Below are positions 44,238 to 53,169 of a stretch of 64,000 nt of DNA, piece by piece. Each line of letters opens with the position of its first letter. Position 1 is the first letter of the stretch. Origin of the DNA: an uncultured Succiniclasticum sp. (GTDB lineage Bacteria; Bacillota; Negativicutes; Acidaminococcales; Acidaminococcaceae); the NCBI GenBank assembly GCA_900544275.1, contig UQUU01000001.1, forward strand, positions 186,001 through 250,000. The letters run 5' to 3'. The notes under the pieces are model-generated. The model was not told the DNA's origin. It was given only the letters and a program-made list of their open reading frames with translations, and did not search any database. The position numbers were made by a program, and so were the translations under genes.

Positions 44238-45707
44238 TCATTTAAATAACTCCGGCACCCATTTTGCAGGATCTACTTCCAAAAACTGGCAACGTTGGAA
44301 ACGTGCTTTTTCAGAAAACGGCACAGTGCAATCAAAGATTGTTTTGCAGGCAATGCCATGATCTCGAATACTGTAACTCATAGTGGGATCAGATGAAGGA
44401 TCGAGAGGATGGCAACGCACGCCAGGAATTGTAATAATATCTACATCTCCTTGAAAACGAGTATTCATTGCCCAAATCACATCATTCATATCAAAAATAT
44501 CTACATCCTCATCAACCAAAAAGACATGTTTTAGTTCACTAAATGCAGAAAACGCCAGTAAAGCAGCTTGTCTTTGACGACCTTCATCCACAGGTTTTGT
44601 CTTGCTAAACTGGATAATCGCCATATACTTACCACCGCCTGGAGCTGCACAATATACATTCTTTACATTTCCCGGCAATGCTTTTTCACACATGGTTAAT
44701 ATGGATGCTTCTGTAGGAATGCCTGCCATGTTCACATGTTCTTCTGAAGGACCTATGCAAGACTGCATGATCGGGTTCTTACGAGTTGTGACCGCCTTAA
44801 CTTTAATAACAGGTAATTCTGGTTTCATAGGACCTGTATATCCAGGAAATTCCGGCATTGCTTTACCAGTATTTGTATTTTGGTCTTCACGTACACGGAC
44901 ATTTGGCAACAATTCACCTTCAATAACGTATTCCGCACGAGCCAGACATTGTTCTTTAATAGTCAAACAATCTGTAACTTCTACTGCCTCGCCACGGATA
45001 CCTCCAGCAATTCCTAACTCGTTAAATCCCAAAGGTGTTGTAGGCGGCTCAAAACAAGCTGCGATCTCAATGGCCGGATCAACACCGATACTAATAGAAA
45101 TGGGCATTGGTTTCCCAGCTTTTTCATATTTTTGCCGGAAGGCATCCAAATGCCGTCCTGGTACAAAATACATTGAAATCTCATCTTTTGACTGCAAGCA
45201 CAGGCGATGAATTGTGATATCTTTCGCATTTGTGTCCGGATCTGTACCATAACATAAACCCAATGTAATATAAGGACCTGCATCTTCCGGCGTATTCGTT
45301 GGAGCAGGAATCAATTTACGAATGTCAAATCCGTCGTCCGTAGCTTTATAAACAATCTCGTGGCAAGGCGCAGTCCGGCTATCGACTACTTTGGGCGCAA
45401 TGACCTTCTCTACCGCATCTTTTAATAAAAATCCTAATTTGTCACTCGCAGTATTTAGCATAGCTGCCACACGCTTTCTATCTGCCAAAACGCCAATAGC
45501 AACTCTGGCATCCGGATGGCCTTTTACCTTATTAAACATCATCGCGGGTCCTAAAGGCGAAGGTCTCATACAGGTGCCGTGAGCTCCAACACGGCGATAT
45601 ATCCCTGAGATCTCAGCATTTGGATCTGCCTCTACATCCGTCTCGATATACTGCCCGGGTATCGTTTTTAAAAGTTCTAACGCAGATCTTAAATCATTGA
45701 CTTTCAT
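44238..45707 (-). CDS. UbiD-family decarboxylase, LpdC (gallate decarboxylase) type
   Basis: A 489-aa prenylated-FMN-dependent decarboxylase. From N to C it shows the LpdC-type features IETDVEADPNAEISGIYR, MRPSPLGPAMMFN, DAGPYITLG, PPTTPLGFNELGIAG, GKAMPEFPGYTGP, IGPSEEHVNMAGIPTEA and VDEDVDIFDMNDVIWAMNTRFQ. These match, from memory, the lactobacillal gallate decarboxylase rather than classical UbiD; the EGPFGE motif of UbiD/VdcC is replaced by the MPEFPGY region. It should remove CO2 from a hydroxybenzoate-like acid. It is last in the operon, preceded by its small partner LpdD. ATG 45707 follows GAGGAGGAG. Exact substrate is unknown. Confidence 0.88.
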   Translation of the reverse strand: MKVNDLRSALELLKTIPGQYIETDVEADPNAEISGIYRRVGAHGTCMRPSPLGPAMMFNKVKGHPDARVAIGVLADRKRVAAMLNTASDKLGFLLKDAVEKVIAPKVVDSRTAPCHEIVYKATDDGFDIRKLIPAPTNTPEDAGPYITLGLCYGTDPDTNAKDITIHRLCLQSKDEISMYFVPGRHLDAFRQKYEKAGKPMPISISIGVDPAIEIAACFEPPTTPLGFNELGIAGGIRGEAVEVTDCLTIKEQCLARAEYVIEGELLPNVRVREDQNTNTGKAMPEFPGYTGPMKPELPVIKVKAVTTRKNPIMQSCIGPSEEHVNMAGIPTEASILTMCEKALPGNVKNVYCAAPGGGKYMAIIQFSKTKPVDEGRQRQAALLAFSAFSELKHVFLVDEDVDIFDMNDVIWAMNTRFQGDVDIITIPGVRCHPLDPSSDPTMSYSIRDHGIACKTIFDCTVPFSEKARFQRCQFLEVDPAKWVPELFK

Positions 45708-45892
45708 AGTTTCTCCTCCTCTTTTTTATTTTATTATATTAGTACTACATTGTACTCCGCATATCTAAATTTAATAATAAGTAAAATTTTCTACTGTTTT
45801 TTATACCGCCCATTACAATTACTGACACCCTGCCGCTACAAATTAGTATAAGCTACCTTGATACTCGTTGATAGTAAGAAAAAAATTTAAAA

Positions 45893-46291
45893 TTAATCCG
45901 GCTGATTCTTTTGATATTCCGCTATAAATCTTTCGGCGGCAAGTTTACAGTTAGTAATAAGCATCTCAATTTCTTTTTTTGAAGCGTGATCTATATGAAT
46001 TCCAACAGTAAGTGAGATAGCTTCATTTAATTTTGTAGCTAATATTTTTGCAACAGGAATACCTATCTCTGTATCTTTATGCCCCGGAACGCCACTCACC
46101 CAAATGTCAGCCGTAAAATCCGTGCTGGTTTGAGCATTCGATTTAAGTCTTGGATTTGCTACAACAGTTCCACCGTTATGTGGCCTTATCCCTCCAGTCA
46201 TAAAAGCGCATATTCCCTTACCTTCCGTGCAAAACCCATCTAACCTTACCTGATATTTACCATCTCCCGCAACAACCATAATCTGTTTCAT
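45893..46291 (-). CDS. LpdD-like small subunit / prenylated-flavin chaperone
   Basis: A 132-aa protein with AFMTGGIRPHNGGTVVANPR (about 30-49), a central VSGVPGHKDTEIGIPVAKILATKLN stretch and ISLTVGIHIDHASKKEIEMLI. This pattern fits LpdD, the small partner of gallate-type UbiD decarboxylases, proposed to help prFMN maturation. It lies 185 nt upstream of the LpdC-type gene, as expected for a pair. ATG 46291 follows GGGGAGGTG. The assignment rests on motif memory and context. Confidence 0.75.
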   Translation of the reverse strand: MKQIMVVAGDGKYQVRLDGFCTEGKGICAFMTGGIRPHNGGTVVANPRLKSNAQTSTDFTADIWVSGVPGHKDTEIGIPVAKILATKLNEAISLTVGIHIDHASKKEIEMLITNCKLAAERFIAEYQKNQPD

Positions 46292-46365
46292 TGAGAAACA
46301 CCTCCCCAGTATATTTTATACATAAGTCTATTACACGGCTCCTTATTGCCACAATTACCATTTCA

Positions 46366-47025
46366 TTAATACTTTAACACTTTTGGGATCACTGTCAGAA
46401 GTTCCATAGGTTGATAAATAAGGATATCAGCATTGTTTAATTCATCCTTATCCCCATATCCATAGGCGCAGCCGATAGCCAGAATACGTTGCTCATTTGC
46501 CGCTTCCATGTCTTGCAATCTGTCCCCTACCATAATAAATTGTCCGCTATATTCTTTTTTTATCAGTTTTAATATGTCTTTTTTGGGCGCCCAGCCATAA
46601 TCCCCAGAACAAAAATATGCAGTAAAATAACGATCTAAGTCAAATAGATTTCTCTGAATGCAAATATATTCATTACTACAATTGCTCAATATAAACAGTC
46701 GATATCCTCTTTCCTTGAAGGTCCGCAATACTTCAACTACTCCAGGGAAGAATCTGCCCTTTGACCAATCTGCCATCTCCGCAGCAGCAATTTTTATTCC
46801 TGTAGTAAATTCTTCCCACTGCGTATCTGATAAATGGGCTGCTATTTCTTTTCTCATTGTTAATGAATTGTGCCCCATCCATCGAGAAATTTTTTTGTCT
46901 GTCCATGTTTTTTTCGGGAACAATCCTTTTAATGTTGCATCATAATACGCTTTTCGAAAAACAGGCGCAAAAACATCAATTGAATTAAATAAAGTACCAT
47001 CATAGTCAAATACGATATTTAACAT
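46366..47025 (-). CDS. HAD-superfamily phosphatase
   Basis: A 219-aa HAD subfamily IA hydrolase. Motif I DYDGTL (about 7-12, Asp nucleophile), motif II FILSNCS (about 113), motif III Lys (PKKDIL) and motif IV VGDRLQDMEAA (about 164) are all intact. It resembles phosphoglycolate phosphatase-type enzymes; substrate unknown. Its place between ubiX and lpdD in a prFMN-dependent decarboxylase operon suggests a link to prenyl phosphate metabolism or to removal of an inhibitory metabolite (inference). ATG 47025 follows GGAGTAGGA. Confidence 0.85.
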   Translation of the reverse strand: MLNIVFDYDGTLFNSIDVFAPVFRKAYYDATLKGLFPKKTWTDKKISRWMGHNSLTMRKEIAAHLSDTQWEEFTTGIKIAAAEMADWSKGRFFPGVVEVLRTFKERGYRLFILSNCSNEYICIQRNLFDLDRYFTAYFCSGDYGWAPKKDILKLIKKEYSGQFIMVGDRLQDMEAANEQRILAIGCAYGYGDKDELNNADILIYQPMELLTVIPKVLKY

Positions 47026-47066
47026 GATTCCTACTCCAGGCTCTTTAGCATTTAAATGTAAAACCA

Positions 47067-47095
47067 GGATCCGACAGTTTTAAGTTGTCAGATCC
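47067..47095 (-). terminator. Hairpin between ubiX and HAD genes
   Basis: Ten-base arms with one mismatch (47067-47076 with 47086-47095), then CTGGTTTTAC on the minus strand. It may be a weak internal terminator. The 228-nt gap holds no gene. Confidence 0.4.
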
Positions 47096-47253
47096 CAGCC
47101 CAAAATTATGTCACGGCAAATTTGATATGAATTTGAATAAAAAAATATTTTCAAGTATTTATACATGTATTAGAAGAAAATTGAAACGTAAAATTTTATT
47201 TGGTTGTCCACGCCATAAGTCTTTATTGCCATATTAAATTAAAACAGAATAAA

Positions 47254-47817
47254 CTATTCTCGTCCTTTCCACTCCACAAATTTATCAAATTGAATACCAA
47301 ACTGCCGTAAAATTTTGCCAATAATATGATTTACTTGTTTTTCTATCGAATTAGACTCATTATAAAATGTAAGCATAGGTGGAATTACTATACAGCCATA
47401 GTCTGCACATTTCTTCAGGTTTTTCAGATGAATGCGGCTTAATGGCATTTCCCTTGGAATCATTACAACTTTCCTGTTTTCTTTTAAACTTACGTCTGCC
47501 GCTCTCAAAAGAAGATTTTCCGCAAATCCATTAGCAATACCTGATACAGTCTTCATACTGGCCGGAATTATAATCATACCATCTGTAACAAACGAACCAC
47601 TGGAAATACTTGCGGCCATATTCTTATTATCATGAACCACATCTGCTAAAGAGATCACCTGTTCCATAGTCAGATCTGTTTCCAGCGAAAAATTTTTCAT
47701 TGCACCTTCTGTTACTACCAAATGCGTTTCCACATCTGATAACTGATGCAGGACTTTTAATAAATAATATCCCATAACCACACCACTGGCGCCTGAAATA
47801 CCGACTATCAATCGCAT
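47254..47817 (-). CDS. UbiX-type flavin prenyltransferase
   Basis: A 187-aa flavoprotein that attaches a dimethylallyl group to FMN, making the prFMN cofactor used by UbiD enzymes. The FMN-binding loop VGISGASGVVMGYYLL (about 4-19), PASMKTVSGIANG and VMIPREMPLSRIHL segments are characteristic. ATG 47817 follows GGAGGG by 7 nt; a longer frame upstream is discarded. In Vdc/Lpd nomenclature this is subunit B. It is the only UbiX in the island and presumably serves both UbiD enzymes. Confidence 0.93.
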   Translation of the reverse strand: MRLIVGISGASGVVMGYYLLKVLHQLSDVETHLVVTEGAMKNFSLETDLTMEQVISLADVVHDNKNMAASISSGSFVTDGMIIIPASMKTVSGIANGFAENLLLRAADVSLKENRKVVMIPREMPLSRIHLKNLKKCADYGCIVIPPMLTFYNESNSIEKQVNHIIGKILRQFGIQFDKFVEWKGRE

Positions 47818-47895
47818 AATGATACCCTCCATGATTGGCATTTGCTGCTGCAGTTTTTCCTTACACAAAACCACAGCAACAAATGCTTGCAAAAA

Positions 47896-49281
47896 TTACC
47901 ATAATCCACAAATTTTCCACCAGGGCACTTCAACAAGGCAAGTCATAATAAAGACTACGATGATATATGGGATGCCCAAGCGTATACATTCTTTTTGACC
48001 ATACATCCCATTGTCTTCTCCCTGCCCTACTAACATATTCAAATGTTGGAAGGGGAAAACGTAATGAGAAGCCACCGCCGTATATGCCAAAAGAGCAGGT
48101 ACTAACGGACTCACTCCGCTCATTTGACTGGTAAATACTAACATAGCGGGAATAACTATACCCATTACTGCAATGACACTACCTAAAATCATGTGAATCA
48201 AAATAGAAACAGCTGTAATAAATGCTGCTAAAACGAACGGATTAGCTGGAACAGAACTCGGAAGTACAGTATGAGCAATCCAGGCATTCATTCCAGTAGC
48301 TCCTCCAACACGCCCTATAGCAACCGCTGCCGTTAAGAACACCAGGACATGCAGAGGGACGCCTCCCCAACTGGCGGGGGTTAAAACGCCGCCAATCTTG
48401 GGCATAGCCATCATCATGGCAACGAGTAAGGTAACCCAACCAATGTCTATGCCATGCAGCGTATCGGTCATCCAGAGAATAATAGCTACAGCAACCCAAA
48501 AAGCCGTCCGTTTCTCCTTGCCTTTCATAGGACCTAAATTTGCCAATTTGGCGCGAATCTCGTCTTTATTTATACTGATCTCCTGCGTAGGCTTGAATAG
48601 AACCAGAATCAGAAAATAGCATAAAATAGATCCTACCATAGCAGGAGGGCCCATCAATTTAAACCAACCCATCCAGCCTAAAGGTACGCCCGACGATTGA
48701 ATAGCTAACGGACTGATCGTTGCGTCGCCGGTCAAAAAAATCAAGGAAACAGGAACAGAAGAGGCAAATACTGTAAACCCTATTTTAACTGCATCTTCCT
48801 TTGGTATATTAGCGCTTTTAATGACGACGGCCATAACCGACATAATAATAAAGGCACGAGGCCAGGGATGTGGTATCAAAAGGCTGAGAATAAACGTTAA
48901 AGAAAAAATCGCAGTAATAATACTTCTGAAGTTTGTTACAAATTTATCAATAAACATATAGGAGATACGTTCTCCTAAGCCGGACTCCTTGACAGCGCCT
49001 GCGATAAGATAAGCGCCTATAATGATCCACATCATGGACATAGTCCATGTAGAAAAAATTAATTGCGGTTTCGCTACTTGAAAGATTGTCAATAAGACCA
49101 AATACACCCCAGATGTATAACCAGGTTGTGCAATCTGAAAGCCCCACCAAATGACTGTCATAAAAGAAAGGGCCATACAGATCCTGCCTTGCAAGCTTAA
49201 TCCTGCGATATCAGAAAAGCCTATCGCTAATGCTACAACAATCCCTATAATAAACCCGATAACCGGTTTATTTTTGCCCAT
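47896..49281 (-). CDS. SLC13/DASS-like anion permease
   Basis: A 461-aa integral membrane protein with about 11-12 hydrophobic helices. Two paired inward/re-entrant-like segments with Ser/Thr-Gly-Asp or similar (FLTGDATISPLA near 185; LGSVIAVMGIVIPAM near 380) fit the divalent-anion:sodium symporter fold (CitT/DASS). Located between ubiX and the decarboxylase subunit D gene, it is probably the importer or exchanger of the aromatic acid substrate (inference). ATG 49281 follows AAGGCGGA; the upstream extension is discarded. Confidence 0.8.
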   Translation of the reverse strand: MGKNKPVIGFIIGIVVALAIGFSDIAGLSLQGRICMALSFMTVIWWGFQIAQPGYTSGVYLVLLTIFQVAKPQLIFSTWTMSMMWIIIGAYLIAGAVKESGLGERISYMFIDKFVTNFRSIITAIFSLTFILSLLIPHPWPRAFIIMSVMAVVIKSANIPKEDAVKIGFTVFASSVPVSLIFLTGDATISPLAIQSSGVPLGWMGWFKLMGPPAMVGSILCYFLILVLFKPTQEISINKDEIRAKLANLGPMKGKEKRTAFWVAVAIILWMTDTLHGIDIGWVTLLVAMMMAMPKIGGVLTPASWGGVPLHVLVFLTAAVAIGRVGGATGMNAWIAHTVLPSSVPANPFVLAAFITAVSILIHMILGSVIAVMGIVIPAMLVFTSQMSGVSPLVPALLAYTAVASHYVFPFQHLNMLVGQGEDNGMYGQKECIRLGIPYIIVVFIMTCLVEVPWWKICGLW

Positions 49282-49368
49282 AATAATTCCGCCTTTCAAA
49301 ATACACTTATGGCTTTTACTAATGGTATAGGTAGGCCCAAGCCTACCTACACCAAGCAAAAGCGTTTT

Positions 49369-49578
49369 TTATTTTGTTTTCAGAGGAGGAATAGGTGGTA
49401 TTACCTGGAGTTTTGCAATCTCCTCTTTCTTTAATTTAAAAACATCATCCACATGGGGATTTTCTGTAGATCTCCAAGAATAAGAGCACGTATCGCAAAC
49501 ATAAACTTCCCATGCATCACCAACTGGAGATTTAGTCATTACTCTTACAGTTTCTTCATCACAACGTGGGCACTTCAT
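49369..49578 (-). CDS. Non-oxidative hydroxyarylic acid decarboxylase subunit D (zinc ribbon)
   Basis: A 69-aa protein with CPRC (C3, C6) and CDTC (C28, C31), the WEVYVCDTCSYSWRSTE core and a Pro-rich end (IPPIPPLKT). This is the small D subunit found with VdcC/BsdC/ShdC decarboxylases. It is 39 nt downstream of the ubiD-type gene. ATG 49578 follows GGGAGG. Its function is not settled in the family; it is required for or stimulates decarboxylation in some members. Confidence 0.9.
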   Translation of the reverse strand: MKCPRCDEETVRVMTKSPVGDAWEVYVCDTCSYSWRSTENPHVDDVFKLKKEEIAKLQVIPPIPPLKTK

Positions 49579-49617
49579 AGATATAACCTCCCTTATTTTT
49601 AAATTAATCTCGACTCA

Positions 49618-51063
49618 TCACTTGTTTGCCTGAGCTGCTTCCATTAAACCTTTGATCACTTTTTCCCATTGCGGCGTTGCAGGAGAAGGTTTCAACAATT
49701 CTACAGAACGCGGATTAGGTTCAGGCGCTACCGGCGTGGTGGCATCAATAATCAACTTATCATGCATGCCTGCCGGATAAGAAGATGGATCTAACGGCAT
49801 GCCTGCGCAATTCTGAATGATCGATACATCTTTCGACGGTTTAACTCGAGTAGTTAAGGCCCACATAACTTGTTCCAAGTTAAAGGGATCTACAAACTCA
49901 TCTACCAAAATGATAATTTTAGCATAGGCAGTGCCATGGGGTGTACACAGCATACGAAATGCTGCCGACTTAGCAAAGCCACCATAGCGGGATTTTACTG
50001 AAATAATTTCACCAATACCATGCGTATACATGGAGTTGACAGCAACCACTTCAGGAATGGTTTCATGTAATTGTTTGTACATGGGAACAGAAGTGTTCAA
50101 CGCCATTAAATAATCAATTTCAGTCCAGGGAAGTCCTAAATACAGGTTCTCAAAAATCGGGTTTGTTCTATGTGTAATATGGGTAATTTTAATTTCGCAC
50201 TGCAAGCGAGCGCCTGAATAAGATCCCGGGAACTCGCCAAACGGGCCTTCACACGTACGAACACGCGGCATAATATAGCCTTCTAAAACCACTTCAGCAT
50301 GAGCAGGAACATAAAGATTTTCTGCTGTATCCGCTTTAACAATTTCAGTGGGAACGCCATTCTGCAACGCCCCTACAAATTCATATTCATTCTGATTATA
50401 CGCAACAGGAGTCGATGCCATAAAGGTGACTAAGGGGCTATTTCCCAAAGCAATAGCAATTGGCAAAGGTTTATTGAGTGCTTCTGCTTTCGCTAATTGA
50501 ATGGCGATATCGTGGAACGGAAGCGCCTGGATGCCTACCCTATCAATATCTTTTACCTGAATACGATATGTGCCTACATTTAATTTATCCAGATTATCCG
50601 GTTCATCCAGATCCCCAGTCACTACGGATGCTTTGGAGATAAAGAACCCGCCATCCTGATCGTTAATTCTATAAAGAGGCAAAATGTCAAATAAATTAAT
50701 ATTTTCTGTAATTACATTTTCTTTACACTTAGCTTCTTCCCGAGAAACAATCGTGGGAGGAACAGGAAATTTATCCCACCGGCGATTCAATTCCAGGAAT
50801 TGTTCCTTAACAGTCGCATTCTTTGGCATGCCCAACATTAATGCATGGTTCTGCCAGGATCCATGAACATTGGTTACGACTGAATACTTGTAGCCTTTCA
50901 CTTTTTCAAATAAAACCGCAGGCTTTTCTTTCATGTTAGCGCATGCACGCCCTGCTGCACCAATGTCAGGTTCTGGCATAACTTCTTCTTTAATGCGTAC
51001 CAGTTGTCCCTCTTCCTCAAGTGTTGCAAGAAATTCGCGCAAATCTTTGTAGGTCTTTGTCAT
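49618..51063 (-). CDS. UbiD-family decarboxylase, VdcC/ShdC (hydroxyarylic acid) type
   Basis: A 481-aa prFMN-dependent decarboxylase. Start KDLREFLATLEEEGQLVRI is the UbiD N terminus. The conserved catalytic EGPFGEFPG stretch (about 273-281) with its two Glu is intact, and YKQLHETIPEVVAVN and ILVDEFVDPFNLEQVMWALTTR follow. Sequence type and the adjacent D subunit place it with 4-hydroxybenzoate/vanillate decarboxylase subunit C. First gene of the operon, divergent from lysR. ATG 51063 follows AAGGAGGT. Substrate is not readable. Confidence 0.92.
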   Translation of the reverse strand: MTKTYKDLREFLATLEEEGQLVRIKEEVMPEPDIGAAGRACANMKEKPAVLFEKVKGYKYSVVTNVHGSWQNHALMLGMPKNATVKEQFLELNRRWDKFPVPPTIVSREEAKCKENVITENINLFDILPLYRINDQDGGFFISKASVVTGDLDEPDNLDKLNVGTYRIQVKDIDRVGIQALPFHDIAIQLAKAEALNKPLPIAIALGNSPLVTFMASTPVAYNQNEYEFVGALQNGVPTEIVKADTAENLYVPAHAEVVLEGYIMPRVRTCEGPFGEFPGSYSGARLQCEIKITHITHRTNPIFENLYLGLPWTEIDYLMALNTSVPMYKQLHETIPEVVAVNSMYTHGIGEIISVKSRYGGFAKSAAFRMLCTPHGTAYAKIIILVDEFVDPFNLEQVMWALTTRVKPSKDVSIIQNCAGMPLDPSSYPAGMHDKLIIDATTPVAPEPNPRSVELLKPSPATPQWEKVIKGLMEAAQANK

Positions 51064-51136
51064 TACTAAATACCTCCTTTAACATTGCTTTACTCTACCC
51101 GTTACAAATTAATTTTGGTAAAGCTTCTTTAGTTAA

Positions 51137-51217
51137 ATTTTAGACTCAGGCATTGTCTTCGTGCAATTCAAAAACGGCACTTAACTATTCCGTCAGGGAA
51201 TATTCCTTTTGCGAATA
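51137..51217 (-). promoter_or_regulatory. Decarboxylase operon promoter and LysR box
   Basis: On the minus strand TTGCAC (51161-51166), 18 nt, TAAAAT (51137-51142). Upstream lies TATTC-N7-GAATA (51201-51217), an inverted repeat of the T-N11-A form bound by LysR proteins, partly overlapping a perfect palindrome GGAATATTCC (51197-51206). The box would centre near -79. The 278-nt divergent spacer holds no gene. Confidence 0.5.
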
Positions 51218-51341
51218 TCCTCTATGATGTATTTGAATTGTTTTTTGTCTGTAATATTGATATATTTAATAATGATTAATTTTATATATTTTTAATATAG
51301 TCATTTTAGCTGGATTTAGCGGAAAAGAGGTGACGTGACTT

Positions 51342-52244
51342 ATGGATATGAATCAGGTCCGTTATTTTCTTGCTATAGTGAAAACAAAAAGTTTTTCTGA
51401 AGCAGCCTATGAATTATTTATTTCTCAATCTTCTATTTCAAAGCAAATTAAGTCTTTAGAAAATGAGCTTGGTGTAGTATTATTTGAAAGAGGCTCTACC
51501 GAGAGAACTTTGACACCAGCCGGATATACTTTCCTTAAATACGCAAAGTCAATTCTTTCTTTTCATAACAATATGTTATTAGAATTGGAACAGCATAAAG
51601 ATGATTTATCCGGCACATTACGTATTGGGTCCATACCTATTGTGTCCAGTTATAACGTAGGTAAAAATTTAGCAACTTTCCAGAGCTTCTGCAAGGGCGC
51701 GACAATTAATTTCGACATGCACGAAACCACTCAATTTGACGTATTAAAAGAGCTTCATAACAAAGACATTGATTTAGCACTCGTTAGAATTGATGAGATG
51801 CCTAACCTTGAGGATTACGATACTCTTTTATATGCAATTGATGAAATGGTGCTAGTTTGCAATAAAAAACATCCTTTGTCGCAAAAAACTGAGGTTTCCC
51901 TTAAAGAAATTTCTAAATTCCCTCTCTATTTGCTGGGTAAAAAGTCAACCTTAAATTATCTTGCCACTCATCCTTTTGAGGAAAGAAATGTAAAGGTCAG
52001 ACTAGTCGGCGAAACTTCGCGTCATAAAATTCTTTTACAAATATTGACAAATAGTCAAAATGTTTCTATCTTGCCTAAAGCGCTAGTAGACTTGCGTACT
52101 TATAAACAATTGTGCATAGTGCCTTTGGAGATAAAAATATATAGTAAAGTGGCTATGATCCGATTAAAAAATCGTGAGTATAATAAACTCACTCGTTCTT
52201 TTTGGGATTTTTGGCGTCATAATTGTAGTATAACTACAAGATAG
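51342..52244 (+). CDS. LysR-family transcriptional regulator
   Basis: A 300-aa LTTR. N-terminal winged helix (about 1-60; FSEAAYELFISQSSISKQIKSLENELG) followed by a periplasmic-binding-protein-like effector domain (about 90-290). It is transcribed away from the decarboxylase operon, the usual layout for an LTTR that activates its neighbour in response to the pathway substrate. It is A/T-rich like the rest of the island. A strong terminator follows. GAGGTGACG lies upstream of ATG 51342. Confidence 0.93.
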   Translation: MDMNQVRYFLAIVKTKSFSEAAYELFISQSSISKQIKSLENELGVVLFERGSTERTLTPAGYTFLKYAKSILSFHNNMLLELEQHKDDLSGTLRIGSIPIVSSYNVGKNLATFQSFCKGATINFDMHETTQFDVLKELHNKDIDLALVRIDEMPNLEDYDTLLYAIDEMVLVCNKKHPLSQKTEVSLKEISKFPLYLLGKKSTLNYLATHPFEERNVKVRLVGETSRHKILLQILTNSQNVSILPKALVDLRTYKQLCIVPLEIKIYSKVAMIRLKNREYNKLTRSFWDFWRHNCSITTR

Positions 52245-52254
52245 CTTAATTAAG

Positions 52255-52291
52255 AAAAACAACCTGCCATTTTTATGACAGGTTGTTTTTT
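52255..52291 (+). terminator. Terminator after lysR
   Basis: A 12-bp stem (52255-52266 with 52279-52290) ending in a T6 run. The following 233 nt to bioY show no gene I can support. Confidence 0.92.
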
Positions 52292-52524
52292 CGTCACTAT
52301 CCTTTTATTTATTTTGTTGAATCCTATTATGCAGCGGTTTCTGACTGTCTTGTTTCACCTCTTCATACGTTTACTCAAAATTTCCTGTATCCTGAAGATT
52401 TGTTGCTTCTCTCCGCGCTTCTGCGAATTGCAACAGCAAAGAAATTATATGTTGGAAACCACCAGCCAGAACATGGTTTTTTCCGTGTATTGTCTTGTAT
52501 TATATCCTGCCTGCCGGTTAGCGG

Positions 52525-53112
52525 TTAGGACAATTCAGGCCGTCTGCTGTCCGCAGGCTCCCAATTGAGCCAGATACCCACCTGATAGCAACGCTCCGCC
52601 AATTCAGCAGCCAGTACGCACAAAATAAAATCCGGAATCACCTGCAACACACCGCAATAAAATACAACCGCGCCAAAAGCGATCGGTGCGTTTACAATGT
52701 AATTCGAAGCAAAATAAAAGTAACTGATACCGAACAGGTACACAATCGCCATCCCTATGGAATTCGCAATCAATAGATTCTTAAACTTCGGAATTTTGAT
52801 TCCACGGCTATACTTGCCGCAAACATAAGCCTGCACAATGAATCCCACCAGATAGCCGAAAGTAGGCTGCAATACATAGGCGGGACCGCCGCCGGACGCA
52901 AATACCGGGATTCCCAACAACCCCATCAGTACATAAGTCCCCACAGCCAGGGCACCCAGTCTTGCGCCCAGCACCAAACCGGCCATCAGCGTAAATAAAA
53001 ACTGCAGGGTGTATACATCCGTTCCTACAGGAATACGAATAAAAGTACCCACCGTAATCAAGGCAATAAACAATGAAACAAACACTAACTCACGAATTTT
53101 CAGCTTGTACAT
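52525..53112 (-). CDS. bioY: Biotin transporter substrate-binding subunit BioY
   Basis: The S-component of an ECF biotin transporter (195 aa, about six helices). Typical segments are LQFLFTLMAGLVLGARLGALAV (in two parts about 35-57), GIPVFASGGGPAYVLQPTFGYLVGF-type stretch and the C-terminal VIPDFILCVLAAELAERC. No EcfA/T genes are nearby, so it uses shared modules or works alone. ATG 53112 follows AGGAG by 8 nt; a longer frame through the promoter is discarded. It is under a BirA-type operator. Biotin would be needed for a biotin-dependent carboxyl transfer system such as the one suggested by the gene at 63.5 kb. Confidence 0.95.
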   Translation of the reverse strand: MYKLKIRELVFVSLFIALITVGTFIRIPVGTDVYTLQFLFTLMAGLVLGARLGALAVGTYVLMGLLGIPVFASGGGPAYVLQPTFGYLVGFIVQAYVCGKYSRGIKIPKFKNLLIANSIGMAIVYLFGISYFYFASNYIVNAPIAFGAVVFYCGVLQVIPDFILCVLAAELAERCYQVGIWLNWEPADSRRPELS

Positions 53113-53169
53113 AGAAGACACTCCTATACTTTTGTTTTTAAAATTCATGCTGCGAAAAAATCTATTATG

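Noticed and set aside
52283..52528. 81-codon plus-strand frame after lysR with fairly natural composition
   Set aside because: It begins inside the lysR terminator, has no ribosome-binding site and no recognised similarity. It could be a decayed gene but I cannot support it.
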